A stretch of 64,000 bases of DNA from Halochromatium roseum (GCF_016653315.1 NZ_NHSH01000046.1:124001-188000); one strand, 5' to 3'. Shown: positions 16,506 to 25,873, counted from the first letter of the stretch. Program-made: numbers and translations. The notes: generated by a model not told the origin, from the sequence alone.

Positions 16506-17564
16506 TCAGTTTGCTGCAGCCCTGCCTGGCTTCAGCACGCACAACGCGCCGGGGCGGATCTGATAGATCAATGGCGTCCTGAGACGGAGCTGCTCGCCGT
16601 CATTCATCACCCTAAGCCAATGTGCGCGGCGGGTCTCGATCCGCAGTGACTGCGGTTGCTGATGAAAGAGGCGTGGGTCTTCGGCCCAGTCGCCTTGCAG
16701 CAGTCGCAGGCCGAGCTGCGGCAGGCCCCAGACTGGTCCATGGCAAATGCCGTAGAGACCGAGCCTGCCGGTGTCGAGGCGCTCGCGGCTCAGATAGGGC
16801 TGAACAATCGATCGAATCGGATTGTTGGTGATCACCAGGGTGCGTGTTTTGACCTTCAGTTCCTCCCCATCCGCAGTGATGCGCAATCGATGATAGGGAT
16901 AGCGCCGGAGCAGTCGGAACGTCTTGCGGGCCAGCCTGACGGCGGCTTGCAGCAGACCACGGCCGCGCACCGCTTCGCGCGTGCGTGCGAGTGCTGTGGT
17001 CAGCCCAATCATCGAGGCACAAAGAAACGGTTGCCCGTTGACGAAACCAACATCAATGGTTGTCACGGTCACGGCTGAGCCATGGGTCGTTCCATTGGTC
17101 GCTCTATTGGTCGATCCATTGGCGGCTTCATCGGTTGATCCATCGCCCAAGCCGCCGGTTGAGCGACCGGTGAAGCCATCCGTCAAGCAGTCAACGGCAT
17201 CTTCAGCATTCAGCGGGATGCCGATGTCGCGTGCCAGCAGATTGGCGGTGCCAAGTGGGATGATGCCGAGTGGAATGCGGGTGTTGATCACGATCGAGGC
17301 AACCGCGAGCACGGTGCCATCGCCACCGAGCACGAACACGCCATCGACACCGTTTGCAATCGCCGCGCGCAGGCGTGTGGACCAGGCGTTTGACTGATCG
17401 CCGTTTGACTGATCGCCTCGGCCGCCGATCGCGAGCAGCATGACATCCTGCTGTTGATCACGGCTGAGACCACGCAGTCGATCGCTGAGCCGCCGGGCCA
17501 GGGAATCGATCTGCTCGGCACCGGCGCCGGCGCGATGGTTGACGACGATCACGGCCTGAGACAT
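16506..17564 (-). CDS. Diacylglycerol/lipid kinase-family protein
   Basis: A 352-aa member of the DAGK catalytic-domain family (YegS/DgkB-like), which phosphorylates lipid or sphingoid hydroxyls with ATP. The nucleotide motif GGDGT is at residues 80-84, followed by PLGTANLLARD. Two low-complexity inserts are unusual: GDQSNGDQSN near residue 50 from an exact 15-bp duplication, and a Gly/Ser/Thr/Asn run (NGSTNRATNGTTHGS) near residues 135-165. The C-terminal beta domain is intact. Substrate not determinable. Divergent from the PLDc_N peptide gene. Confidence 0.85.
   Translation of the reverse strand: MSQAVIVVNHRAGAGAEQIDSLARRLSDRLRGLSRDQQQDVMLLAIGGRGDQSNGDQSNAWSTRLRAAIANGVDGVFVLGGDGTVLAVASIVINTRIPLGIIPLGTANLLARDIGIPLNAEDAVDCLTDGFTGRSTGGLGDGSTDEAANGSTNRATNGTTHGSAVTVTTIDVGFVNGQPFLCASMIGLTTALARTREAVRGRGLLQAAVRLARKTFRLLRRYPYHRLRITADGEELKVKTRTLVITNNPIRSIVQPYLSRERLDTGRLGLYGICHGPVWGLPQLGLRLLQGDWAEDPRLFHQQPQSLRIETRRAHWLRVMNDGEQLRLRTPLIYQIRPGALCVLKPGRAAAN
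17388..17417. repeat. 15-bp exact tandem duplication inside lipid kinase gene
   Basis: GTTTGACTGATCGCC is repeated exactly at 17388-17402 and 17403-17417. Because 15 is a multiple of three, the coding frame is preserved and the product gains a second GDQSN. Confidence 0.9.
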
Positions 17565-17598
17565 GGTGTCAGCTCTTTAGTGATTCGGAGAGAGATCG

Positions 17599-17778
17599 GT
17601 GGTGGGAATCGAAGTTGGCGGCCTCCTCGGCCTGTTGCATCTGATCGTCGTTGTGTACGCCTTTATCAAGATTGTACAGAGCAATGCGGGCACCTTGGGT
17701 AAGGTGCTTTGGGTCGTCTTGATCTTGCTGTTGCCCGTGTTTGGCTTGATCATCTGGCTGCTGTTTGGGCCGAGCTAA
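17599..17778 (+). CDS. Small PLDc_N-type membrane protein (59 aa)
   Basis: A GTG-initiated small gene coding for two membrane helices: GLLHLIVVVYAFIKIVQS and LWVVLILLLPVFGLIIWLLF, ending GPS. The pattern with a Gly/Lys turn between helices matches the phospholipase-D-nuclease N-terminal (PLDc_N) family, which in stand-alone form is a small inner-membrane protein of unknown role. GTG 17599 is chosen because GGAG at 17587-17590 is 8 nt upstream; GTG 17602 is possible. It diverges from the lipid kinase gene with only 34 nt between them. Confidence 0.8.
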   Translation: MVGIEVGGLLGLLHLIVVVYAFIKIVQSNAGTLGKVLWVVLILLLPVFGLIIWLLFGPS

Positions 17779-17885
17779 GCCGAAGCTAAGCCGGAGCTTG
17801 GGCGGAGTTTGGGCGGAGCTGAGCTGGCAGGGTCGCGGTGCCCCGGTCTGGCGACTCGAGGGGCATCCCTGCTGGCGATCTCTCT

Positions 17886-18248
17886 TTACCAATCAACCGG
17901 GATATAGACATAGGTCTTGGGTACCTCGGCGCCGACGACCTCGATGGTAATCGGCTCGTAGAAGTTGCCGAGGTTGACCCTCTTGCCAGCCGGGTAGCGG
18001 CCAAAATCAACCTGGTTGCCAAGCAGCTGATAATCCGCAGTGCCGGCCGGCATCTCGAACAGCACTCGGCAGGGCGAGATGGCGCAGTTGCCGGTGTCGC
18101 CTGGCTTCACTGTGATCGTGATCGCGCCTGAGGGAAAGCCCTTCACCTCCCGGCATCCACTCGAGCCCATGCTGAATAGGAGGCAGAGCGTACAGATGAC
18201 GGCGAGGCGGGCGGTCGCGCGAAGACGAAGACGGTGTCTTGGCTGCAT
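17886..18248 (-). CDS. Small predicted lipoprotein with Cys pair
   Basis: I do not recognise this 120-aa protein. From ATG 18248 it has a basic N-terminus, a hydrophobic signal (RLAVICTLCLLFSMGSSGC) and a plausible lipobox Cys at 32. The rest is beta-rich with a possible disulfide pair in TGNCAISPCR and ends TYVYIPVDW. Frame-open sequence extends 31 codons further upstream, but ATG 18248 places the signal peptide correctly. It is read in the same direction as the SanA-like and second lipoprotein genes, perhaps as one envelope operon. Confidence 0.65.
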   Translation of the reverse strand: MQPRHRLRLRATARLAVICTLCLLFSMGSSGCREVKGFPSGAITITVKPGDTGNCAISPCRVLFEMPAGTADYQLLGNQVDFGRYPAGKRVNLGNFYEPITIEVVGAEVPKTYVYIPVDW

Positions 18249-18347
18249 GCTGGTCAGTGGCTGAAGCGAGTCGATGCACTGCATCCTGGATGCCTCTGTG
18301 TGGGGGGCTTGTATGGGGGCTAAGGTTGAGCGTTGAGACAAATCGCC

Positions 18348-19157
18348 TTAGTGGTCGTCCGATCGGGCGGCTTTCAAGCGGTTGGGTTGCTCGGGAACCA
18401 AGTCTAATGCCGGTTCTGGCTGGTCGCGCAGACGAATCGTCTCAGGATCGCCGAGGAACCGAGGGCCTTGGCCGGTGAGGATATCGAGCACGGCCGCAGC
18501 ACGGGCCAAGATCTCACGGATGCGGACCCGGATGTAGCCGCTGTGCTCGGGGTCGGCTGCGGCATAGCCCTGTGCATCGATGCCGAATTGCCGACCGAGG
18601 AAGATGGCCCGCGCCGCCTGGAAACGTTGGCTGACCACCAGCACCTCGTCGAGCCCGAAGACCTCTTTCGCGCGCACCATCGAGTCGAGGGTACGGAAGC
18701 CGGCGTAATCGAGGGTGATGTGATCGGCTGGCACACCGAGCGCGATCAAGTCTTTCTGCATCGACACCGGCTCGTTGTAGTAGCGGGTTGCGTTGTCGCC
18801 GCTGACCAGGATACCGAGCACCTTGCAGCTGTGATACAGCTCGGCAGCGGCCTCGATGCGTGCCTGGTAAAAGGGGTTGAGTCGACCTCGGATACCACGA
18901 GAGGTGCCTAGGATGAGGGCGATTTCGGTGGGTTGCACCTGCTCTAGGCTGTCGGTGATCGAAGAGCGGGTGGAGAGTGAGATCCCAAGGTCGATCAGCA
19001 GGAGCACCGCTACCAGGCTGGTCAGACCGAACAGCATGATGAACAGACCGCAGCGGAGGCGTTTGCGCCACAAACTGGGCGCGAGCGCCGCTGCGGTGGT
19101 GTGCTCATGCTCGGTGGGCTGCTGCTCAGCGTCTGATCGCGGCCAGTGCTCAGACAT
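18348..19157 (-). CDS. SanA/YdcF-like DUF218 membrane protein
   Basis: A 269-aa protein with one N-terminal membrane helix (LFIMLFGLTSLVAVLLLIDL) and a periplasmic DUF218 domain: IALILGTSRG, YHSCKVLGILVSGD, ITLDYAGFRTLDSMVRAKEVFG and VVSQRFQAARA. This is the SanA/ElyC/YdcF fold; SanA affects envelope barrier function at high temperature, though its biochemical activity is unclear. ATG 19157 is chosen because the longer frame overlaps the upstream lipoprotein gene; the ribosome-binding site is weak. It follows the lipoprotein gene by 26 nt. Confidence 0.8.
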   Translation of the reverse strand: MSEHWPRSDAEQQPTEHEHTTAAALAPSLWRKRLRCGLFIMLFGLTSLVAVLLLIDLGISLSTRSSITDSLEQVQPTEIALILGTSRGIRGRLNPFYQARIEAAAELYHSCKVLGILVSGDNATRYYNEPVSMQKDLIALGVPADHITLDYAGFRTLDSMVRAKEVFGLDEVLVVSQRFQAARAIFLGRQFGIDAQGYAAADPEHSGYIRVRIREILARAAAVLDILTGQGPRFLGDPETIRLRDQPEPALDLVPEQPNRLKAARSDDH

Positions 19158-19183
19158 CCCCGAAGTTGATCGCGGTGATGTGC

Positions 19184-19822
19184 TTAGGGGAGCGGCTTGG
19201 GGCCGTCCTTCTTCGATGCTTCGATCGATGTTTCGATCGATGTTTCGATCATGCCCTCGATCTCTGGTGCGTCTTGCGCCGGTAGCTCGTTGGGGTCGAG
19301 GGTCACTGCTGACTCGATCTCTTTGATCTCCAGCGTCTCGGCCTCGGTCATCTGCTCGCGCTCGGCGGCCGTTTGGACCTTGCAAGTCTCAGCGAAACAC
19401 TGTTTGAGCTGATCCATGATGCAGCCGGTTGCGGGCACGTTGGCATTCGCCGCGGGGTACTGCAGCAGGACCTGATTCATGAATTCATCATTGGAGATAT
19501 CGCCGTTGTAGAGCGCGGTGATCCAGCTATCGAAGGCGGTGTTCTTGCCGAGAAGCGCGTTGACCGTCGTGCTGCCGATACTGAGCTGGCCGCAGTGAGC
19601 CTGGACAAGTGACCGGAAGCCGGCTTCGGTTGGGCGTTGGAACGGATTGCCGAGGTGGACCGAGGGGTCGGTGATCGGACCATCGGTGGTGCAGCCGCTG
19701 AGCAGGGCGAGCACGGCTGTTGTGACTAGGGCCATGGCATGGCGCGACAACCGAGCGGGATGCAGGTCGCGCGTCCGGGTGGCATCGCTGGCATGAAAGC
19801 GCTGGCGCTGAGAGGGATACAT
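19184..19822 (-). CDS. Predicted lipoprotein, unknown function
   Basis: A 212-aa protein beginning at ATG 19822, which has AGGAG 5 nt upstream. After about 28 polar residues comes a hydrophobic signal ending ALLSGC, a lipobox. The mature part has conserved-looking Cys and His positions (QAHCGQLSIGSTTVN, CIMDQLKQCFAETC) and an acidic C-terminal tail with ETSIETSIEAS produced by a 12-bp tandem repeat. I do not recognise the family. Probably cotranscribed with the SanA-like gene. Confidence 0.65.
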   Translation of the reverse strand: MYPSQRQRFHASDATRTRDLHPARLSRHAMALVTTAVLALLSGCTTDGPITDPSVHLGNPFQRPTEAGFRSLVQAHCGQLSIGSTTVNALLGKNTAFDSWITALYNGDISNDEFMNQVLLQYPAANANVPATGCIMDQLKQCFAETCKVQTAAEREQMTEAETLEIKEIESAVTLDPNELPAQDAPEIEGMIETSIETSIEASKKDGPKPLP

Positions 19823-19971
19823 CGGGGCTCCTGTTGCGGTTGTCTCGCAGTCTTTGGTCTGGTCGATCAGGCATTGTAACGACATCTGATCGGCGCGAGC
19901 GATGTCTTGTCGCTGTCTTTTTGCTGTGAGCGTAGGCAGGGCTTGCGAGGCAGTCGAGCTGCCAATTGTGC

Positions 19972-22272
19972 TCAGAATCGATTGCGTCGCCAGGCTGCCC
20001 AATCGATGCCATCCAGCGACGTTGCCAGATCGCGTAGCGCGTGCATCACGGCGATATAGTGGCCAGCGATGGTGAGTGTGTAGACCGCGTCGGCGTTCAC
20101 CTGTTCGCTGTGCCGATAGGCGTCGATCCGCGCTAGCTCGGCGCGCACATCGCAGACACTCGCATCCAGTGCGGCGACCGAGGCTGGGGCCGTGGGATGG
20201 TCGAGCTTATGGATAAAGGCGTCATAGGTGGTGACCAAGGGTGCGAGCAGCTGCTGGCCGAGCCGGGTGCCCAGGCCCTGGCGACGCAAATCGACCCCCC
20301 AGCGGACACGCGCCTGCTGGAGGCCGCGAAAACGCGTGACCAGTCCCTGCAAAGCGTCGCCAAGGGCCAGGATGCGGTCGCGATCGTTCTGTGGCACCGC
20401 TGCTGCATAGGCCGACGGCAGCAGCGCTGAGAGCGCTTGCAGCTCGCTCCGCAGCTGCTGCTCATGCAGCCCTAGGACGGCCTTGATGTCGCTGCGATCG
20501 AGGTCCGAGAGGGCTTGCTGGGCGCTGCTGAGGTGAGCGAGCAGGCGTTTGATGCCGCGCCGCAACTGTTCTTGCGGCGTTGCGCCGCGCACCAAGGACA
20601 GGGCCGTGACCCCAATCAAGAAGCCGGTGGCGATGGAGAGCGCTGCGTTGATGTACCCGGCGGCATCATAGACCTGATGCGGCTCGAGATTCAGCAGCAT
20701 GATGGCCAGGATGCCGATGCTCAGGAACATCAGGTGATGCGGGGATGGCAGGGCATGCAGAAAGTAGGCAATGCCGAAATAGATCGGGAACAGTGCCAAG
20801 GCGAGCTGCACGAAGCCGTCGAGCTGCGGCATCAGCACCAAATAGATCGGCGCCGTACTGGGGATGCCGATCAGGAAGCCGAGCAGGGTGAGCTTGGCCG
20901 GCTGTAAGACGCTGGTCTTCTGCAGCGTGTGCCCGCCGATCAGGACTAAGCCCATCACCACGGCGAGCAGCCCCTGGGGCGGCCATTGAAACTGCATCCA
21001 GATCAACACTGAGACCCAGAATGCGACTCCCATCGCCAGGCTATTGGGGAGCGCGAGGGCCAATCGCGTCTGCCAGGGCAGCGTCGGCTGTGGCGGCAGC
21101 TGGGGCCTAGGTAATGCGCGGCCGGCAGCGACGGCAGCGCTGGCTTCCGCGAGCGTCTTGACGTGGCTCGCGAGTGCCTGCAGCTGAGCCGCCAAGGCAT
21201 GCGTGAGCGCGCTGTCGCCGCCGCTCTGCTGCGCCAGGCTGGGACCGGTCAGCAGGCGCTGGCGGCGCGACTCGACCTCGGCGAGCGCGATCTGAGCTGC
21301 TGTGCTGATGGTCCTAGCCTGTGTGTGCGAACGCGGCTTGGATGCATCCCCCTGAGCACTGGGTGATGGCTGTGCTGCAGTTACTGTTGCAGTTGCTGTT
21401 GCTGCCGCAGTTGGTCTAGGCGCCGATGCCGATTCGATTGCGACCGCCAACTGTTCGAGTGCTTCACGCAGCACCTGGCGCTGCGGTGGCGTCAGAAAGG
21501 CGCGCCGACCTGTCGCAGCCAGGCGAAGATTCTCGGTGAGGCCCATCACTGAGCCCAGGGTTGCCGTCAAGGCCTGGATCTGCGCCTCATGGGTTTGGTG
21601 TCGTTGGCGGAAATGGCCGGTGTCCAATGCTGCCGCGGCGAGCAACTCGCGCAGCTCCGGGCCAGCGCGCAGCAGGGCTTTGGGCATCGACGAAAACCCC
21701 GTCGCTGAGTCAGTGGTGACGGCGGTACCGGTTTGACGCAGATGCCCAGCGAGTGTCTCAAGCACCGAGCGCTGCTGCTTGAGATAATCGGTGCCAGCGG
21801 TGCGCGGCCAGAGCAGGCCGTTGATCAGCAGCACGACGAGGATGCCGACGATGGCCTCGGAGGTCCGATAGACGGCTGCTTGGAAGGCCACCTCGGGGGC
21901 TGTGCTGGCGTCCCAGGCGATCACGGCAACCGCCAGCGCGACCATGAACCAGGCATAGCCGTAGCGGCTCAGGCGCATCTGGTAGATCGAGATCATCAGC
22001 ACCGCCGACATCATCGCCAACAGCGGCCAGCGTTCCTGCACGAAGAGCCCAATCAGTCCCAGTACCAGCAGGGCGCCGGCCAAGGTGCCCAGCACCCGCA
22101 TCAGCCCCTTGCGCAGTGAGGCGCCGAGATAAGGGGTTTGCAAGACCAAGACCGCGACCGGAGCCAGGAAGGGTTCGGGCCACTGCAGCCAAAGCACGAT
22201 GCCCCAAGCCATGATGATCCCGAGGCTGGTCTTGAAGGCCGCGACAACGGCGGTTGGACTCCAGAGGCGCAT
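19972..22272 (-). CDS. aaeB: FUSC/AaeB-type aromatic acid efflux permease
   Basis: A 766-aa inner-membrane protein with two clusters of membrane helices (residues about 8-160 and 400-560), each followed by a cytoplasmic helical domain: the duplicated FUSC/YccS architecture. The conserved N-terminal region includes PFLAPVAVLVLQTPYLGASLRKG. In E. coli, AaeB works with the membrane-fusion protein AaeA and small AaeX to export hydroxylated aromatic acids. Here the three genes occur in the same order (DUF1656, HlyD-like, FUSC), so the call is by family plus operon; substrate is inferred. Confidence 0.82.
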   Translation of the reverse strand: MRLWSPTAVVAAFKTSLGIIMAWGIVLWLQWPEPFLAPVAVLVLQTPYLGASLRKGLMRVLGTLAGALLVLGLIGLFVQERWPLLAMMSAVLMISIYQMRLSRYGYAWFMVALAVAVIAWDASTAPEVAFQAAVYRTSEAIVGILVVLLINGLLWPRTAGTDYLKQQRSVLETLAGHLRQTGTAVTTDSATGFSSMPKALLRAGPELRELLAAAALDTGHFRQRHQTHEAQIQALTATLGSVMGLTENLRLAATGRRAFLTPPQRQVLREALEQLAVAIESASAPRPTAAATATATVTAAQPSPSAQGDASKPRSHTQARTISTAAQIALAEVESRRQRLLTGPSLAQQSGGDSALTHALAAQLQALASHVKTLAEASAAVAAGRALPRPQLPPQPTLPWQTRLALALPNSLAMGVAFWVSVLIWMQFQWPPQGLLAVVMGLVLIGGHTLQKTSVLQPAKLTLLGFLIGIPSTAPIYLVLMPQLDGFVQLALALFPIYFGIAYFLHALPSPHHLMFLSIGILAIMLLNLEPHQVYDAAGYINAALSIATGFLIGVTALSLVRGATPQEQLRRGIKRLLAHLSSAQQALSDLDRSDIKAVLGLHEQQLRSELQALSALLPSAYAAAVPQNDRDRILALGDALQGLVTRFRGLQQARVRWGVDLRRQGLGTRLGQQLLAPLVTTYDAFIHKLDHPTAPASVAALDASVCDVRAELARIDAYRHSEQVNADAVYTLTIAGHYIAVMHALRDLATSLDGIDWAAWRRNRF

Positions 22273-22322
22273 TGTTGGGAGATCGGCCCGCGTGATCAGC
22301 CGCGGCTGCTCAACACTGGGCC

Positions 22323-23234
22323 TCAGCGGCGCTCAGCGGCGCGCGATGGGTTGATCGCGACACTGGCTGTATAGCCGACCCGCAGCGGCAGATCGGCCGG
22401 CGGCGACGCGAGCGCGATGCGCACAGGGATGCGCTGGGCCAGGCGAATCCACTCGAAGGTGGGTGCGACCTCGGCGAGATCGCCGAGGTTGGTGCCGGTG
22501 TTGCGCCGTGCGATGCCGAAGGCGATGCTTTCGACGCGACCGGCGAGTGGTCGATCAGGATAGCCCATCAGGGTCACCACGGCTGGGTCGCCGATCGCAA
22601 TGTAAGGCAGGTCGGTTTCCTTGAAATAGCCGGCGACCCAGAATGAATCGGCGTCGATCAAGGCCAGCACCGATTCGCCTGCGGTGGCATAGGTGCCTGC
22701 GTCAAGCTCCAGATTGGTCACGTAGCCGGTTGAGGCAGCGCTGACCTTGGTGTAGCCAAGTTTGAGCTGAGCGGTCTCCAACGCGACCTTGGCGGCATCG
22801 ACCGCCGCGGCTTTGGCTGCTGCCTGAGCAGTCTTGAGGTCGAAGTCTTGCTGAGAGAGGTCACCGCGCGCATGCAGCGCTTGGGCGCGCCGGGCATCCG
22901 CCGCGGCATCTGTCGCCTCGGCGCTGGCTTGTGCCAGATCGGCTTCTGCTTGCTGCACCGCCTGCTGAAAGAGCGTCGAGTCGATCTCGAACAGGGGATC
23001 ACCCCGGGCGACGCGCTGGTTATCGGCGACATGGACGGCCACCACCGGGCCGCTGATCTGAGGCGCGACATGCACCACATTCGCGAGCACCTGTCCATCG
23101 CGTGTCCAGGGATGCGCCTGCTGTTGTTGGGTGACCCAGAAGACGCCGCCGGCGGCCAGCGCCACCATCAGCAATGTGATCAGCACCCGGACTAAGTCAA
23201 AGAGCATCTGGCGCCGGGTTTCAGAGAGGTTCAT
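22323..23234 (-). CDS. aaeA: HlyD-family membrane-fusion protein (AaeA-like)
   Basis: Periplasmic adaptor of the efflux system. The 303-aa protein has one N-terminal membrane helix (VRVLITLLMVALAAGGVFWV), a biotinyl-lipoyl-like half (VVHVAPQISGPVVAVHVADN), an Ala/Gln-rich coiled-coil hairpin and the second half-lipoyl segment (GYVTNLELDAGTYATAG). It sits 50 nt upstream of the FUSC gene and just after the DUF1656 gene, matching AaeX-AaeA-AaeB. Confidence 0.88.
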   Translation of the reverse strand: MNLSETRRQMLFDLVRVLITLLMVALAAGGVFWVTQQQQAHPWTRDGQVLANVVHVAPQISGPVVAVHVADNQRVARGDPLFEIDSTLFQQAVQQAEADLAQASAEATDAAADARRAQALHARGDLSQQDFDLKTAQAAAKAAAVDAAKVALETAQLKLGYTKVSAASTGYVTNLELDAGTYATAGESVLALIDADSFWVAGYFKETDLPYIAIGDPAVVTLMGYPDRPLAGRVESIAFGIARRNTGTNLGDLAEVAPTFEWIRLAQRIPVRIALASPPADLPLRVGYTASVAINPSRAAERR

Positions 23235-23249
23235 GCGTGGCCTTGGGGC

Positions 23250-23471
23250 TTAAGCAAAGAAGGAAGGAACGAGCGTCGAGCCGATCAACAGCGTGCAGGC
23301 GACGACTAACGCGGTGAAGAAGAGCGGCGGATGCCAGACCCATTGGCTCAGGCCAATCAGATTGGCCAGGCTGGTCAGCGCCATCGCCAGCACCAGGCCA
23401 AGCCCAGCGGCGAGGAGCCAGGGCGGGTAGTAGACGCCGTTTAGACTGAGCTCGACGGGGATCTGATCCAT
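23250..23471 (-). CDS. aaeX: DUF1656 small membrane protein (AaeX-like)
   Basis: A 73-aa protein with two membrane helices. Features typical of AaeX/DUF1656 are ELSLNGVYYPPWLL near the start and QWVWHPPLFFTALVVAC in the second helix. It is the first gene of the efflux operon, 15 nt before the HlyD-like gene. ATG 23471 is chosen; an upstream TTG at 23501 is in frame but less likely. Its precise role in efflux is not known. Confidence 0.82.
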   Translation of the reverse strand: MDQIPVELSLNGVYYPPWLLAAGLGLVLAMALTSLANLIGLSQWVWHPPLFFTALVVACTLLIGSTLVPSFFA

Positions 23472-23712
23472 GGTTTGCTCGGATATTTGGCTGGCCGTCA
23501 AACCCCTGAAACAGCCGTATCGTCGTTCCGGGTGGCGATGCGCTCTGTGCTTTTGCGCAGCGGTGTCTGACAGGGTGACGGGATCTTGCGGAGGATTCTA
23601 TACCGGGCGTGAGCCCAGTGTCGGCGCAGCATGCGGTTGGCTATGCGCCTCGTGATACCGATCTATTCAGGCATGCCCATCCAAGCTCTGTTCATAGAAG
23701 GCGTCCTTCACT

Positions 23713-25653
23713 ATGTCTGAATCGAATCCGCTGCTGTACCGCGTTGTCCCGGCGCGCCCTGATGCTCACTGCTTCGAGGTGATGCTCGAGATCCCGGTAC
23801 CTGAGACCGAGACGCTGCAGGTCTCGATGCCGGCCTGGATACCGGGTAGCTATATGATTCGCGACTTCGCGCGCAATCTGCTCAGCCTTATGGCGCGGCA
23901 AGGCGGGCGCCCGGTGGCGCTGGAGAAGCTGGATAAACAGACCTGGCGGATCTCTGGGTTCTCGCCGCAGGCCGGCCCGGTGCAGCTGAGCTATGAGGTC
24001 TATGCCTGGGAGCTGACCGTGCGCTCGGCGCACCTTGACCGCAACCATGGCTATTACAACGGCACCAGTCTTTTCCTCTGCGTGGCGGGTGCCGAGGAGC
24101 GGCCTTGTCAGGTCGAGATCCTGCCGCCACCAGGTGCGATTGGCGCGCACTGGCAGGTGGCGACCAGTCTTGCCCGTGATGGCGCCCCGGCCTGGGGCTT
24201 TGGTCGCTATCGGGCCGATGACTATGCGGATCTGATCGATCATCCAGTCGAGATGGGCGTCTTCGATCGGATCGCCTTCAAGGTCGAGGGTGTCCCGCAT
24301 TGGATGACCATCAGTGGTCGGCATCGTGCTGATCTCAGGCGGCTGACGCTGGATCTACCGCGCATCTGCGCGGAGCATGCCGCCCTGTTCGGCGAGCTGC
24401 CGATCGACCGCTACCTGTTCCTGACGCAGCTGGTGGGCGATGGCTATGGTGGCCTTGAGCATCGGTTCTCGACCAGCCTATTGGCCAATCGCGATGATCT
24501 GCCAGCACCGGCCTGGCCGATGGCGATGGAGCCGGACATGAACATGGAGGCGAAGACCGACAGGGAGGCGACGGCGATGGAGAGGGAGGCGACGCCGATG
24601 CAGGCGCCCTCCCAGCCTTCGGAGGGCTACCGACGCTTCCTCGGGCTCTGCAGCCACGAGTATTTCCATCTCTGGAACGTGAAGCGGATCCGGCCGCGCG
24701 CCTTTGCCGAGCAGGGCTTGGAGCGCGAGGTGCACACGCGGCTGCTCTGGGCCTTTGAGGGCATCACCTCGTACTATGACGATCTGGCGCTGGTGCGCAG
24801 CGGGGTGATTGATGCCAAGGCCTATCTGACCCTGCTCGCCGAGCTTATCACCCGCGTGCAGCGCAATCCCGGGCGGCTGCGGCAGAGTGTTGCTGAGTCG
24901 AGCTTTGACGCCTGGACGCGCTTCTACAAGCAGGACGAGAACGCGCCTAATGCCATCGTCAGCTACTATGCCAAGGGCGCATTGACCGCGCTGGCTCTGG
25001 ATCTAACCATCCGCAACGGCACCGAGCATCGCAAGAGCCTGGATGATGTGATGCGCGCCCTCTGGCAGGGCTATGGACGCACCGGCGTTGGCATCGGCGA
25101 GCGTGAGGTCGAGCAGGTGGCGGCCGAAGTCAGCGGCCTCGATCTCACCGGGTTCTTCGACCAGGCGCTGGATTCGACCGATGATCTGGAGCTGGTGCCC
25201 TTGCTGAGGACGGTTGCGATCGAAATGCGGCTGCGGCCCTCGACCAGCGCCAAGGACAATGGGGGTTGCGTCGAGCGCTTCGAACCGACGCCGTCGCGGC
25301 CGGATATTGGTGTTCGACTGCAGCCCGACAGCGCGGAGGCGCGGCTCGGGGTCGTGCTGGATGGACGGCCGGCACAACGCGCTGGGCTCTCGGCGGGCGA
25401 TCTGATCATTGCGGTTGATGGGCTGCGGGCGAATGCCGCTAATCTCGATGCCTTGATTTCGCGCGCGGCTGGAGTTGGGCCGATTCGGATGCATGCCTTC
25501 CGTCGTGATGAGCTGTTCGAGACTGAAGTGCTGCCGGAACCAGCACCGGCCGATACCTGTGAGCTGCGGTTGGACGAAGAGGCCGCTGATGCTGACCGCG
25601 CCCGGCGTGAGGCCTGGCTGGCATCGTCGGTCAAGTCGGTCAATCAGGCTTAG
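23713..25653 (+). CDS. M61-family metallopeptidase with PDZ domain
   Basis: A 646-aa glycyl-aminopeptidase-type (M61) protein. The N-terminal beta domain includes AWIPGSYMIRDFARN. The zinc site is HEYFH at residues 315-319 (catalytic Glu316) with the third ligand Glu349 in FEGITSYYDD. A PDZ-like domain follows at about 530-620 (RLGVVLDGRPAQRAGLSAGD). Between residues 265 and 305 is a Met/Glu-rich insert (MEPDMNMEAKTDREATAMER) absent from typical members. No signal peptide is apparent, so it is probably cytosolic. Confidence 0.9.
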   Translation: MSESNPLLYRVVPARPDAHCFEVMLEIPVPETETLQVSMPAWIPGSYMIRDFARNLLSLMARQGGRPVALEKLDKQTWRISGFSPQAGPVQLSYEVYAWELTVRSAHLDRNHGYYNGTSLFLCVAGAEERPCQVEILPPPGAIGAHWQVATSLARDGAPAWGFGRYRADDYADLIDHPVEMGVFDRIAFKVEGVPHWMTISGRHRADLRRLTLDLPRICAEHAALFGELPIDRYLFLTQLVGDGYGGLEHRFSTSLLANRDDLPAPAWPMAMEPDMNMEAKTDREATAMEREATPMQAPSQPSEGYRRFLGLCSHEYFHLWNVKRIRPRAFAEQGLEREVHTRLLWAFEGITSYYDDLALVRSGVIDAKAYLTLLAELITRVQRNPGRLRQSVAESSFDAWTRFYKQDENAPNAIVSYYAKGALTALALDLTIRNGTEHRKSLDDVMRALWQGYGRTGVGIGEREVEQVAAEVSGLDLTGFFDQALDSTDDLELVPLLRTVAIEMRLRPSTSAKDNGGCVERFEPTPSRPDIGVRLQPDSAEARLGVVLDGRPAQRAGLSAGDLIIAVDGLRANAANLDALISRAAGVGPIRMHAFRRDELFETEVLPEPAPADTCELRLDEEAADADRARREAWLASSVKSVNQA

Positions 25654-25725
25654 GCCTGGATCGCCTTTGACCGGGTGCGGCCCTACATCATGTCAATCAG
25701 AGGGGGCCGTGTCGCGTAGACGACA

Positions 25726-25873
25726 CAAGGAAAAGAGATCTCGCGCGGAGGCGCGGAGGCGCGGAGAAGATGAAGATGAAGGGAAGAACAGAAGGACAAG
25801 AGAAGCGCACTGGGAACATCGAACAAGCTCTTTCCTCCTTTGCGCCTTTGCGTCTCTGCGCGAGCCTTTTCTT
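25726..25873. repeat. MITE/REP-like imperfect inverted repeat (CGCGGAGGCGCGGAG type)
   Basis: The left arm (about 25726-25770) contains GCGCGGAGGCGCGGAGGCGC. The right arm (about 25829-25873) is its imperfect reverse complement, with CTTTGCGCCTTTGCGTCTCT. About 58 bp separate them. This repeat type, with purine-rich GAAGATGAAGATGAA filling, is familiar as a dispersed intergenic element in many bacterial genomes. The frames across it (25683-25901, minus) are artefacts of the repeat. It fills most of the 315-nt gap between the M61 gene and birA. Confidence 0.7.
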
